The notes under the pieces are model-generated. The model worked only from the letters and a program-made list of their open reading frames with translations, searched no databases and was not told where the DNA came from. From Microbacterium luticocti DSM 19459 (GTDB lineage: Bacteria > Actinomycetota > Actinomycetes > Actinomycetales > Microbacteriaceae): 64,000 nt of DNA. Numbering within the stretch: the stretch's first letter is position 1; every line of letters starts with the position of its first letter. The translations under genes and the position numbers were made by a program. This document shows, in pieces, positions 50,583 to 58,952 of the stretch. The DNA lies in NCBI RefSeq assembly GCF_000422405.1, contig NZ_AULS01000001.1, forward strand, positions 186,001-250,000, given 5' to 3'.

Positions 50583-52655
50583 ATGAACGACGTCGTCTCG
50601 ACGCGCACCGCGCGCCCGCCGGGCCAGGCAGCCTGGATCGTCGCGCTGGTGCTGCTGGCGGTTCTCGCCGGCGCGTTGACGCTGTGGGATGCCGCGAACG
50701 GCTCACGATCGGACTATTACGCCGCGGTCGCCCTGTCGATGAGCCGGTCGCTGTCGGGGTTCTTCTTCGGAGTGCTCGACCCGGCGGGGACGGTGACGCT
50801 GGACAAGATCCCCGGATCGTTCTGGATCCCCGCTCTGGCAGTGCGGATCTTCGGCTTCTCGACAGCCGCCGTGGTGGTGCCGAACGCACTCGCCGCGGTG
50901 GCGGCGACGCTGGTGACCGCCGTGACCGCCCGCCGCCTGGGCGGGGTCACCGGTGGTGTCGTGGCGGGTGCGGTCGTGGCATCCACCCCGATTCTGGTGG
51001 CCGTGTCGCGCTCGAACCAGCCCGAGTCGTTCTTCGTACTCGCGCTGTCGCTCGCGGCGTGGGCTGCCGTGCACGCCGTGCGGCGCGCGCAGCTGCGCTG
51101 GCTGATGCTCGCCGGGGTGTTCGTGGCAGTGGCGTTCCAGATGTACATGCTCGAGGCGTGGGCGGTGTGGCCGGCGCTGGCGGCGGCGTACCTGTGCACC
51201 CGGCTGCCCGTGTGGCGCCGGGTCTGGCACGTCGCGGTCGCGGGCCTGACCAGCGCGGCACTGTCGGTGGTGTGGGTCGCGATCGTGGCGGCGATCCCGG
51301 CATCCGCCCGCCCCTACATCGGATCGACACTGCACGACGACCCGTGGGAGATGGTGTTCGGGTACAACGGGCTCGGCCGGTTCGGGCAGGCGACCGCGGA
51401 TGCCTCGGCCTACGCCTCGTTCACTCCCCCGTTCTCGGGTGAGCCGGGTGTGCTGCGTCTGTTCAACACGCAGCTGGCCGGTCAGGTCGGGTGGCTGCTG
51501 CCGGCGGCGCTGGTCGCGGTCGTGCTGATGGTGGTGCTGCGGTTCCGGGCCGCGGTGTGGGTGCTCGTGGGCGGCTGGCTGGTCACGTTCGTGGTGATGT
51601 TCAGCGTGGTCGCGGGGATGCATCAGTTCTACACCGCGGCGCTGGCGATCCCGATGGCGCTCGCGATCGGTGCGGTGTTCGGGCGGGCGCGGCGCACCGG
51701 CAGGCGATGGCCGCAGGCGGTGCTGGTCACGGTGGCGGCGGCGACGGCGATCGGGATCGCGCTGATGTACGGCGGCTACTCGGTGCCGGTCGCTCTCGCC
51801 CAGGCGTTCGTGGCGGTGGTCGCGCTGGCACTGCTGGTGCCACGGGCGTGGTCGCGCACGCCGCTGCGGCAGCCCGCCGTCGCGTGTGCGGTGATCGGGA
51901 TGCTGTTGACCCCGGCGGTGTGGTCGGCGACCGCGATCGCACATCCGAGCGCGACGAATCCGGTCGCGGGCGGCGTGAGCGATGTCGGCGGCGGGTTCGG
52001 CGGTTTCGGCGGTGTCAGATTCGGTGGCGGTGCCGCACCGGGAGGCGGGTTCGATGGCGCGGTGCCGGGCGACGGAGCGCCGGGTGGCGGCGCAGTGGCC
52101 GGCGGGATGCCCGGCGACGGAGCGCCGGACGTAAGCGGCGGCACCACGAGTGACGACGGGACGACCGGGGCACCATCGGGTGGTGCCGCACCGGGTGACG
52201 GTGCCGGCGGCGCACGACCCGGCAGCGGCGCACCGGACGGCGGCGCGGACGGCACAGCGCAGACCGCACCCGGGTCGGGCGGACGCTTCGGCGGGGCGCT
52301 CACCGAGTCAGGCGATGATGCCGAGCTGATCTCGTATCTGCGCGCGAACGCCCGTGATGCCCGGTATCTGGTCGCGGTGTTCGGTGCACAGGCAGCTGCA
52401 CCGCTGATCATCGGCTCGGACGGCGGGTCGGTGATGCCCATCGGCGGGTTCAGCGGCAACGATCCGGTGCCCACGCTGGAGGCGTTCGTGGCCATGGTGG
52501 ATGCCGGTGATGTGCCCTACGTGCTGACCTCGGGGCGCGGCGCCGGCCTCGGCGGCGGGGCGGGTGTCTCCGACCAGATCCTCAGCTGGGTGCGTGCGAA
52601 CTGCGTCGACGACACCGATGCGCCGGTGTCAGGGCTGTACGCGTGCGGCGGTTGA
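50583..52655 (+). CDS. GT39/ArnT-type membrane glycosyltransferase
   Basis: Polytopic glycosyltransferase of 690 residues using lipid-linked sugars. The N-terminal region has the GT39-like SDYYAAVALSMSRS and DPAGTVTLDKIPGSFW motifs (acidic residue in the first external loop), then about eleven helices. A long Gly/Ala/Asp-rich insert (about residues 460-575) leads to a C-terminal extracytoplasmic domain (ELISYLRANARDARYLVAVFG, SGLYACGG). Likely decorates a cell-envelope polymer or protein; the acceptor is unknown. Confidence 0.85.
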   Translation: MNDVVSTRTARPPGQAAWIVALVLLAVLAGALTLWDAANGSRSDYYAAVALSMSRSLSGFFFGVLDPAGTVTLDKIPGSFWIPALAVRIFGFSTAAVVVPNALAAVAATLVTAVTARRLGGVTGGVVAGAVVASTPILVAVSRSNQPESFFVLALSLAAWAAVHAVRRAQLRWLMLAGVFVAVAFQMYMLEAWAVWPALAAAYLCTRLPVWRRVWHVAVAGLTSAALSVVWVAIVAAIPASARPYIGSTLHDDPWEMVFGYNGLGRFGQATADASAYASFTPPFSGEPGVLRLFNTQLAGQVGWLLPAALVAVVLMVVLRFRAAVWVLVGGWLVTFVVMFSVVAGMHQFYTAALAIPMALAIGAVFGRARRTGRRWPQAVLVTVAAATAIGIALMYGGYSVPVALAQAFVAVVALALLVPRAWSRTPLRQPAVACAVIGMLLTPAVWSATAIAHPSATNPVAGGVSDVGGGFGGFGGVRFGGGAAPGGGFDGAVPGDGAPGGGAVAGGMPGDGAPDVSGGTTSDDGTTGAPSGGAAPGDGAGGARPGSGAPDGGADGTAQTAPGSGGRFGGALTESGDDAELISYLRANARDARYLVAVFGAQAAAPLIIGSDGGSVMPIGGFSGNDPVPTLEAFVAMVDAGDVPYVLTSGRGAGLGGGAGVSDQILSWVRANCVDDTDAPVSGLYACGG

Positions 52656-52720
52656 GGCGCCCGGCCGGTCCGCGGCGCCCGGGCCGTGGCATCCACCCAC
52701 CGTGGGAGAGGCGCTGGTGG

Positions 52721-53002
52721 TCAGTCCTCGCGGACGCTGAGCAGCTGCCAGCCGGCGGGCACCTGTGCGTACAGGGACTGCATGTCGTCCGCCTCGATGT
52801 CGCGCACGCCGTCGCGTCGGGCCATCTTCACGTTGAGGGTGATGCGGGTCGAGGCCTTCGCCATCGTGGCCGCCGCGTCGGTGAGCACCCACCCCGCGGG
52901 CAGCTCCGCCTCGGCCTGTGCACGGGCGTCGTCGATGCTCTCGGCATCGATCGACAGTTCGCGGGTCTCGATGGGACGGATGCGGCCGCTCAGCATGCTC
53001 AT
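52721..53002 (-). CDS. Small conserved hypothetical protein
   Basis: Protein of 93 residues with no signal peptide or membrane helix and an acidic, soluble composition (DAESIDDARAQAEAELPAGW). The internal repeat of PAGW (PAGWVLTDA and PAGWQLLSV) may mark two related halves. It lies 31 bases after the aminotransferase gene on the same strand. No family recognised. Confidence 0.6.
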   Translation of the reverse strand: MSMLSGRIRPIETRELSIDAESIDDARAQAEAELPAGWVLTDAAATMAKASTRITLNVKMARRDGVRDIEADDMQSLYAQVPAGWQLLSVRED

Positions 53003-53033
53003 AGGCTATCGCCGACGCGGCCGCACCCTGATC

Positions 53034-54407
53034 TCACGCGGTGAGCTCGGCGGCGAGCTCTTCGAACACGGCGATGTAGGCGTCGATGGCCTCGTCGGTG
53101 TGGGTGACCGACAGCGTCCACTCCTCTTCGCGACCCGGCGTCATGAAGATGCCGCGGTTGAGGTTGAACAGCCACGCCAGGTCGGCGAGTTCGGCGTCCT
53201 GGTTCTCTTTGAACGTCTCGTAGTCGACGACCTTCGTGGTCGAGAACGTGACGCACCCCTTCGAGCCGATGCCGACGGCGTAGCCGGGCAGGTCGTACCT
53301 GTCGACGACGGCCTGGCAGCCGGTGACGATGCGGTCATTGAGGTGGTCGAGGTGGGCGTAGGCCTCGGGGGTGAGCACCTGCTCGAGCGACGCGCGCGCG
53401 GCGGCCATCGTCAGCGGGTTGCCGTTGTAGGTGCCGACCTGGTAGACCGAACCGTCTTCGACGACCGACATGACCTCTTCGGTGCCGCCGATGGCGCCCG
53501 AGGGCAGGCCGCCGCCGAGCGCCTTGGCCATGGTGACCATGTCGGGGGTGACGCCGAACTTCTCGGTGGCGCCGCCGGGGGCGATGCACAGGCCGGTCTT
53601 GACCTCGTCGAAGATCAGCACGATGCCGTGGCGGCGGGTGATCTCGCGCACGGCCTGAAGGTAGCCGGGCTCGGGCAGCACGACCCCGAGGTTCATCATG
53701 GCGGCTTCCATGATGACGCAGGCGGGCTTGCGGCCTTCGGCTTCGAGGCGCTCGATGCGACGTTCCATGGCTCCGGCGTCGTTGAAGGGCACGGCGACGG
53801 TCATGTCGACGACGGACTGCGGGATGCCGGCTCCGTAGGGCAACGAGGCGAGGTTCTCGCGGTCGCCGATCTTGTCGTATTCCACGCCGATCGAGACCAT
53901 GACGGTGTCGTGGTGGCCGTGGTACGAGCCGAAGATCTTCATCACGGTGTCACGCCCGGTGTAGGCGCGGGCGATGCGGATGGCATCCATCGTCGCTTCG
54001 GACCCGGAGTTCGTGTACCGCCATTTGGGCAGCCCGAAGCGGGTCGCCAGTTCGTCGGCGACGACGATGTCGTCTTCGGTCGGGCAGCCGAAGTGGGTGC
54101 CCTGCGGGTAGCGCTCGGCGATCGCGGCACCGATGGCCGGGTGTGCGTGTCCCTGGATCATCGAGCCGAAGCCGTTGTGGAAGTCCCACATCTCGTTGCC
54201 GTCGACATCCCACACCTTGGGGCCGGAGCCCTTGGCGATGTAGATGGGCCACGGGTCGCGCAGTTGGTACGACGAGGCCACGCCGCCGGACAGGTGTGCG
54301 CGGGCGCGGTCGTACATGGCACGGGATGCCAGTGTGCGCGCGTCGAGCCGGGCGGCCTCGCGGGCGGTCAGTTCGGCGATGCGGGCGCGGTCGATGACGA
54401 TACTCAT
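53034..54407 (-). CDS. Class III aminotransferase, GSA-aminomutase-like
   Basis: PLP enzyme of 457 residues from ATG 54407, with AGGAGG nine bases upstream. It resembles glutamate-1-semialdehyde aminomutase and related aspartate aminotransferase-family enzymes: GFGSMIQGHAHPAIG, NSGSEATMDAIRIARAYTG, SYHGHHD, DEVKTG and the PLP lysine in TMAKALGGGLPSGAIGG. The C-terminal part is larger than HemL, and there is no haem gene nearby, so it is probably not the haem enzyme. The true substrate is unknown. Confidence 0.8.
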   Translation of the reverse strand: MSIVIDRARIAELTAREAARLDARTLASRAMYDRARAHLSGGVASSYQLRDPWPIYIAKGSGPKVWDVDGNEMWDFHNGFGSMIQGHAHPAIGAAIAERYPQGTHFGCPTEDDIVVADELATRFGLPKWRYTNSGSEATMDAIRIARAYTGRDTVMKIFGSYHGHHDTVMVSIGVEYDKIGDRENLASLPYGAGIPQSVVDMTVAVPFNDAGAMERRIERLEAEGRKPACVIMEAAMMNLGVVLPEPGYLQAVREITRRHGIVLIFDEVKTGLCIAPGGATEKFGVTPDMVTMAKALGGGLPSGAIGGTEEVMSVVEDGSVYQVGTYNGNPLTMAAARASLEQVLTPEAYAHLDHLNDRIVTGCQAVVDRYDLPGYAVGIGSKGCVTFSTTKVVDYETFKENQDAELADLAWLFNLNRGIFMTPGREEEWTLSVTHTDEAIDAYIAVFEELAAELTA

Positions 54408-54896
54408 TGCTTCCTCCTGGGAAACCGAACCGACCGGCCTGGCGTCGGCAACCATCAGGAAGGAAAGCACTCACCGGTCGGCCTGGCGCCGGGAGCGGTC
54501 CGTGGACATCTGCACGATACCAAAGCGCGCCCGGATGCCGCCAGCGGACCGCCGTGGCAATTCGCCCCGTCGGACGGCACCGCGGTGGAACTGTATGGCG
54601 ACCTTGCTCTTGACCCGGCAGCCGACAAGATCGCAGCGTCGAAGTCGGAGTGAGCGACGTGTCGCCGCACGGTCCGGGTGCGCTCCTGCCGAACCTGTAC
54701 GGAATCCTGACTGGTTGCTTCTCGGCCAAGCTCTGGCAGGGATCCTCAACGAGGCGCCGACGGCGGGCTCGGCGACCGCCTGACCGTCATCCTCTCCGGC
54801 GGCCAGCGCCACGAGGTTGATCGGACCAGCCCGGTTCAGCAGAAACCATAACAGGTATGCTGTATCTGTAACAGATTCTGTCGACCGGAGGTGGTG
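54408..54896. other. 489-base gap: aminotransferase leader and possible decayed DNA
   Basis: The left part is the leader of the aminotransferase gene. ACCGACCGGCCTGGCG (from 54428) and ACCGGTCGGCCTGGCG (from 54473) form a direct repeat whose first halves are also inverted and can pair. A -10-like TATCGT lies near 54,520 on the minus strand. The right part (54,650-54,840) has no intact gene. One frame reads ADGGLGDRLTVILSGGQRHE, faintly like a piece of an IS5-type transposase, but too short to call. Confidence 0.4.
54850..54884 (+). promoter_or_regulatory. Promoter/operator of the orphan AbiEi-like gene
   Basis: Two short dyads, ACAG-GTATG-CTGT and ACAG-ATT-CTGT, lie in a TATGCTGTATCTGTAACAG stretch just before the ribosome site GGAGG. 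AbiEi antitoxins repress their own promoters through inverted repeats, so this is a fitting operator. The exact -35 and -10 are uncertain. Confidence 0.4.
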
Positions 54897-55478
54897 ATGG
54901 ATATCGCGACGCTGCCCGATCTCTTGAGCTACGACGATCTGGGCTCAAGGGGTCTCACTCGGCATGGCCTCGACCGGTTGATCGAGAACGGCGAGTTCGA
55001 GCGCATCGCCCCTGGCCTCTTCCTCAGATCCGGACTCACGGACGACACAACGGCAGCGTGGATCGCGGTCGCCACCAAGAGACCCGAGGCCACGCTGTGT
55101 CTGCTGACAGCGCTCTCGCTGCACGAGCTGACCGATGAGATTCCGGCCCGAAGCGACATCGCCATCCCCCGCGGCACACAGCCGGTCACCGTGCATTATG
55201 CGCCGATCGCCTGGCACCGCTTCAACGCCGACACGTTCAGCATCGGCCGCACCGAGCATGCGCTGCCGGACGGATCATCCATCGGTCTCTACTCCCCCGA
55301 GCGGACCCTCATCGATCTATTTCGACTGCGTCACGCGTGGGGTGGCGACCTCGCACTCGGTGCGCTCAAGCAGTGGTTGCGCCAGCGCGGCAACAGCCCC
55401 ACGTCGCTGCTCACGGTGGCCGAGGATTTTCCGAAGGCGCGCGCTGTGATCCAGCAAACCTTGGAGGTTCTCCTGTAG
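54897..55478 (+). CDS. AbiEi-family antitoxin-like protein (orphan)
   Basis: Protein of 193 residues from ATG 54897 (GGAGG upstream). It has an N-terminal winged-helix part (LLSYDDLGSRGLTRHGLDRLIENGEFERIAPGLF) followed by the AbiEi-type region (ATLCLLTALSLHELTDEIPA, DIAIPRGT, YSPERTLIDLFRLRHAWG). These are DNA-binding antitoxins of type IV systems, normally followed by an AbiEii nucleotidyltransferase. Here only a 28-residue ORF follows on the same strand, so the toxin partner is missing. Confidence 0.82.
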   Translation: MDIATLPDLLSYDDLGSRGLTRHGLDRLIENGEFERIAPGLFLRSGLTDDTTAAWIAVATKRPEATLCLLTALSLHELTDEIPARSDIAIPRGTQPVTVHYAPIAWHRFNADTFSIGRTEHALPDGSSIGLYSPERTLIDLFRLRHAWGGDLALGALKQWLRQRGNSPTSLLTVAEDFPKARAVIQQTLEVLL

Positions 55479-55504
55479 GCCCGGAGCAGCAGGATGATAC
55501 TCCG

Positions 55505-55591
55505 ATGGACGAGCCGACCCTTGCCCTTCGAAAGCTCGCCAGACACGGACAGATCTGTGTCTTCAATCGAGAACAGGCGAGGAAGAAATGA
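55505..55591 (+). CDS. Short ORF after the orphan AbiEi gene
   Basis: A 28-codon frame (MDEPTLALRKLARHGQICVF and eight more residues ending in Lys) begins 26 bases after the antitoxin stop. Its tail overlaps, convergently, the last 29 bases of the AbiEii gene. It may be the stub of a lost toxin gene or not a gene at all. Confidence 0.2.
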   Translation: MDEPTLALRKLARHGQICVFNREQARKK

Positions 55592-56483
55592 CCTTGATGA
55601 CCTGCGTCAGCCACTCACGCGCCGTAGCGATGTCGGGCAATACCGGCGTCGTGCCGCCGACCTCAGTCTCTGCCCGCGCGTCGGCGTACGCGAGTTTCCA
55701 GCCGCCCATCGGACGCAATGGGAGCGGCGGCCAGGCTTGCTGATGTCGCCAGTCGAACGTCCGCTCGCACAGTCTCTGCAGGACAGTCAGATCGGGATCA
55801 GCGCCCCATAGCAGTTGCAGGTCGACCAGGTCGTGTGCTCGTTCGTAGGCGGGATCGGTGACAGCGTGGAGCTTCTGCGCGATCTGATACTCCAGATCGA
55901 CCAGTTCAACGGGCTGCAGATCACCAAAGCCGAAGTAGGCTCCGAACTGCACGAGCTCCCCATCGATTTCCTTCCGTGTGTGCGCGTTCGGATCGATCTC
56001 AGGATCGGAGACCTCGACATCGAGCGCACCCCAGGCGTTGCCGAGGAACGCGATCGATACCCGGTACGGGTGCATCACATACTCCGGTCGAGTGAGCCCC
56101 GGGTCATGGAGCTTCACGGCCCGAACGCTCGCGGTGAACGCGACGCGATGCGGCGCATCCGGGTCGCGACGCAGCGCGCCTTTCGATGCCGGGACTGTTC
56201 CCCATCCCTCGGCCAGACGCGTACGGAACGCCTGCTCGAACTCCTCACCGCGGACGCGGGTGGAGACATCGAGGTCGGAGGTGGCGCGCGTGCCACGCTC
56301 CCCGAAGCGCAGCTTCACACCCATGCCGCCCTTGACGGCGACAGCATCGGGAAGCATCTGCGACACGATCAGCGTGCAGAGCATCACCCGCGCACGCGCA
56401 ACCGGGATACCCAGTTCGGCGGCGACCTGGGCGAGCCGAGCATTGAGCTGCGTCACGTTGAGCGGCGGGGTCACTTCGCTCAC
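55563..56483 (-). CDS. abiEii: AbiEii-type nucleotidyltransferase toxin
   Basis: Toxin of a type IV toxin-antitoxin system, 306 residues. The GTG start at 56483 overlaps the antitoxin stop (GTGA). The nucleotidyltransferase core has VAVKGGMGVKLRFGERGTRATSDLDVS, with the GG turn and the DxD metal-binding residues (SDLDVS), plus helical regions (EYQIAQKLHAVTDP, RAHDLVDLQLL). AbiEii-family toxins transfer nucleotides, some to tRNA, and arrest growth during phage infection. Expression is coupled to the antitoxin. Confidence 0.88.
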   Translation of the reverse strand: MSEVTPPLNVTQLNARLAQVAAELGIPVARARVMLCTLIVSQMLPDAVAVKGGMGVKLRFGERGTRATSDLDVSTRVRGEEFEQAFRTRLAEGWGTVPASKGALRRDPDAPHRVAFTASVRAVKLHDPGLTRPEYVMHPYRVSIAFLGNAWGALDVEVSDPEIDPNAHTRKEIDGELVQFGAYFGFGDLQPVELVDLEYQIAQKLHAVTDPAYERAHDLVDLQLLWGADPDLTVLQRLCERTFDWRHQQAWPPLPLRPMGGWKLAYADARAETEVGGTTPVLPDIATAREWLTQVIKVISSSPVLD

Positions 56484-57013
56484 GCCGACACCGCCTTCCA
56501 CACAGCCGTGTCCTGCTCCCCGATCAAGCCTCGCCTGAGCGCCTCATCGGCCACGGCCTCCCATCGGTCTGGCGGCATCCGATCACGCATGTCCTCTAGC
56601 GCCCGCCGAACCGTCGTGGCTAGAACGCCCTCGTAGTTCGTGAGATCCTCATCGGGGACGTCGGGCCGGTTCTCCAACTCCATCCACTCCGGCAGCCTGC
56701 GCCGCACGCGGCGACGCGTGCCCACGCGCACCTTTGGCGGATTGAATTGCCCGAGCCCGAGCAGATCGAGCACGGACTCGCGGTTCAGGAACGCGCCTTC
56801 CCCAGCAAGAGCCACGGCAACCGTCGGCTCGGTGAACGGGGTCGTCGGGACGTCGCGATGCGTGTAGACACCCTGCCCGTATCCGCGGAGAGCACCGCGA
56901 GCAGCGAGCTTTCGCACCTCGACGGCGGGTACGCCCGCGTCCTCCGCCTCGGCGACGGTCACTACACCGTTGCGCGATGCGGCAATCTCCCACAGATCCT
57001 GGCGATAACCCAC
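56480..57013 (-). CDS. abiEi: AbiEi-type antitoxin/regulator
   Basis: Antitoxin of 177 residues from GTG 57013 with an AGGAGGTGA ribosome site; a longer frame upstream lacks support. The N-terminal winged helix (QDLWEIAASRNGVVTVAEAEDAGVPAVEVRKLAARGALRGYGQGVYT) is the typical AbiEi opening, followed by a C-terminal domain needed for neutralisation. It binds inverted repeats in its own promoter; CGTAC-N8-GTACG at 57035-57052 is the likely site. Confidence 0.88.
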   Translation of the reverse strand: MGYRQDLWEIAASRNGVVTVAEAEDAGVPAVEVRKLAARGALRGYGQGVYTHRDVPTTPFTEPTVAVALAGEGAFLNRESVLDLLGLGQFNPPKVRVGTRRRVRRRLPEWMELENRPDVPDEDLTNYEGVLATTVRRALEDMRDRMPPDRWEAVADEALRRGLIGEQDTAVWKAVSA

Positions 57014-57034
57014 GGGGTCACCTCCTGACAATAC

Positions 57035-57052
57035 CGTACTATAAATGGTACG
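57035..57052 (-). promoter_or_regulatory. Probable AbiEi operator
   Basis: CGTAC (57035-57039) and GTACG (57048-57052) form an inverted repeat around a TATAGT-like -10 (CATTTATAGTAC on the minus strand), about 20 bases before the antitoxin GTG. Self-repression by AbiEi through such a site is the family's known mode. Confidence 0.55.
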
Positions 57053-57238
57053 CAATTGGCTTGCATGCACAGCCATGCTAGCGCGAAGCCCGTACACGGG
57101 GGTGAGTGCGTACCTCATCAGCAGAGACGAGGGCGAGACGCACCTCATGAACGTTTCTGGCCAGGAGACGCCAGATCGAGCCAATTGACGGGGGTAAGGA
57201 GGGAGCCGGACTTCCTAGAGAACTCTAGCGACTTGTTG

Positions 57239-57310
57239 CTGGGGTACCTGGACTCGAACCAAGAACAACTGAACCAGAATCAGCCGTGTTGCCAATTACA
57301 CCATACCCCA
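57239..57310 (-). tRNA. tRNA-Gln (anticodon CTG)
   Basis: On the minus strand the acceptor TGGGGTA pairs with TACCCCA. The anticodon arm is GCTGA-TTCTGGT-TCAGT (anticodon CTG, codon CAG), and the T-loop reads GGTTCGAGTCC. CCA is not encoded. Length 72 bases. The AbiE pair lies directly downstream of its 3' end, a common insertion position for mobile DNA. Confidence 0.95.
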
Positions 57311-57425
57311 CCGGTTCCGACCGAAGTCGTACCGAGGATCCAGTCTAGACGACGCCGGCGCGCCCGGCAAAACGCGTGCAACCCGCGCGTGTCAACCGCC
57401 CGCGGCGCGCCCGCACGCCCGCGCC

Positions 57426-58940
57426 TCAGCCCGCCAACCGCTCCACGAGCGCGCCCAGACGCCGGATCGACTCCGCCTTGCCCAGCAGTTCCATCGACTC
57501 GAACAGCGGCGGCGACACCCGGCGACCGGTCACGGCCACGCGCAACGGGCCGTATGCGACCCGCGGCTTCAGGCCCAACCCCTCCACGAGCGCGGTCGAC
57601 AGCGCCTCCTGCACCGCGGCCGCGGTGAACTCCGCCTCGGGCACGTCTTCGAGCGCCGCCACCGACGCCACCAGCACCTCGGCGGCGTTGCCCGGCAGGC
57701 CCTTCATCGCGTCGTCGGCGTACTCGACGGCATCCGTGAACAAGAACCCGACCAGCCCCGGCACCTCCCCCAGCAGCTGCACCCGCTCCTGCACCAGCGG
57801 CGCCACCGCCCGGATCAGCGACTGCTGCTCATCCGAGACATCCGGCCCCACCACCCCCGCCTGCTGCAGGTACGGCACGATCCGCTCGGCGAAGTCCGCG
57901 CCGTCGAGCAACCGGATGTGATCGCCGTTGATCGCCTCGGCCTTCTTCTGATCGAACCGTGCCGGGTTCGGGTTCACATCGGCGATGTCGAACGCCGCGA
58001 TGAACTCCTCGAGTGAGAACACATCACGGTCGGGACCGATCGACCAGCCCAGCAGCGCCAGGTAGTTCAGCAGCCCCTCATGGATGAACCCCTTCTCGCG
58101 CTGCAAGAACAGGTCGGCCTTCGGGTCACGCTTCGACAGCTTCTTGGTACCCGTCTCGCCCAGCACCAGCGGCATGTGCCCGAACCGCGGCATGAACGTC
58201 GTCACGCCCGCGGTGATCAGCGCGTCGTACAGCACCAGCTGCCGCGCCGTGGACGGCATCAGGTCCTCACCGCGGATCACGTGCGTGATGCCCATCAGCG
58301 CGTCATCCACCGGATTCGTGAACGGATACAGCGCCTTGCCACCCGCGCGCACCAGCACGAAGTCGGGGAATGACCCCGCCGGGAACGTCACCTCGCCGCG
58401 GATCAGGTCGACGTAGGTCAGGTCCTCGTCCGGCACCCGCAGCCGCCACGCCGGCTCACGCCCCTCGGTGCGGAACGCCGCCTTCTGCTCGTCGGTCAGG
58501 TCACGGTCGAAGTTGTCGTAGCCGAGCTGCTTCGCCCGCCCGTTCGCCTCGTTGCGGGCGTCGATCTCTTCGGCGGTCGAATAGCTCTCGTACACGAGCC
58601 CCGCGTCGATCAGCTTCGCCAGCACCTCGGCATAGATCTCGGTGCGCTGCGACTGCCGGTACGGCTCGTGCGGTCCGCCCTTCTCGACCCCCTCGTCCCA
58701 GTCGATCCGCAGCCAGGTCAGCGCGTCGACCAGCTGCCGGTAGCTCTCTTCGCTGTCACGTGCGGCATCGGTGTCCTCCACGCGGAAGATCAGCCTGCCG
58801 CCGGTGTGCCGCGCATACGCCCAGTTGTACAGGGCGGTGCGCACCATGCCGACGTGCGGCAGACCCGTCGGCGAGGGGCAGAAGCGAACGCGCACATCGG
58901 CGCCCGAAGCGGTCGTGGTGAGGGGATGAACGGTAGCCAT
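57426..58940 (-). CDS. gltX: Glutamyl-tRNA synthetase
   Basis: Class I aminoacyl-tRNA synthetase of 504 residues. The HIGH-type motif is in [20 protein letters not shown], the KMSKS-type motif is KKLSKRDP, and [22 protein letters not shown] is also typical. In actinobacteria this enzyme charges both tRNA-Glu and tRNA-Gln, the latter being corrected by GatCAB. tRNA-Gln lies directly downstream and tRNA-Glu 7.6 kb away. Confidence 0.97.
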   Translation of the reverse strand: MATVHPLTTTASGADVRVRFCPSPTGLPHVGMVRTALYNWAYARHTGGRLIFRVEDTDAARDSEESYRQLVDALTWLRIDWDEGVEKGGPHEPYRQSQRTEIYAEVLAKLIDAGLVYESYSTAEEIDARNEANGRAKQLGYDNFDRDLTDEQKAAFRTEGREPAWRLRVPDEDLTYVDLIRGEVTFPAGSFPDFVLVRAGGKALYPFTNPVDDALMGITHVIRGEDLMPSTARQLVLYDALITAGVTTFMPRFGHMPLVLGETGTKKLSKRDPKADLFLQREKGFIHEGLLNYLALLGWSIGPDRDVFSLEEFIAAFDIADVNPNPARFDQKKAEAINGDHIRLLDGADFAERIVPYLQQAGVVGPDVSDEQQSLIRAVAPLVQERVQLLGEVPGLVGFLFTDAVEYADDAMKGLPGNAAEVLVASVAALEDVPEAEFTAAAVQEALSTALVEGLGLKPRVAYGPLRVAVTGRRVSPPLFESMELLGKAESIRRLGALVERLAG

Positions 58941-58952
58941 ATCCGTTCAAGT

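Noticed and set aside
53034..54407. Haem-pathway HemL
   Set aside because: Fold and motifs match class III aminotransferases generally, but the extra C-terminal part and lack of haem genes nearby argue against glutamate-1-semialdehyde aminomutase proper.
54650..54840. IS5-type transposase fragment
   Set aside because: Only about 20 residues (ADGGLGDRLTVILSGGQRHE) look faintly similar; no terminal repeats or further homology.
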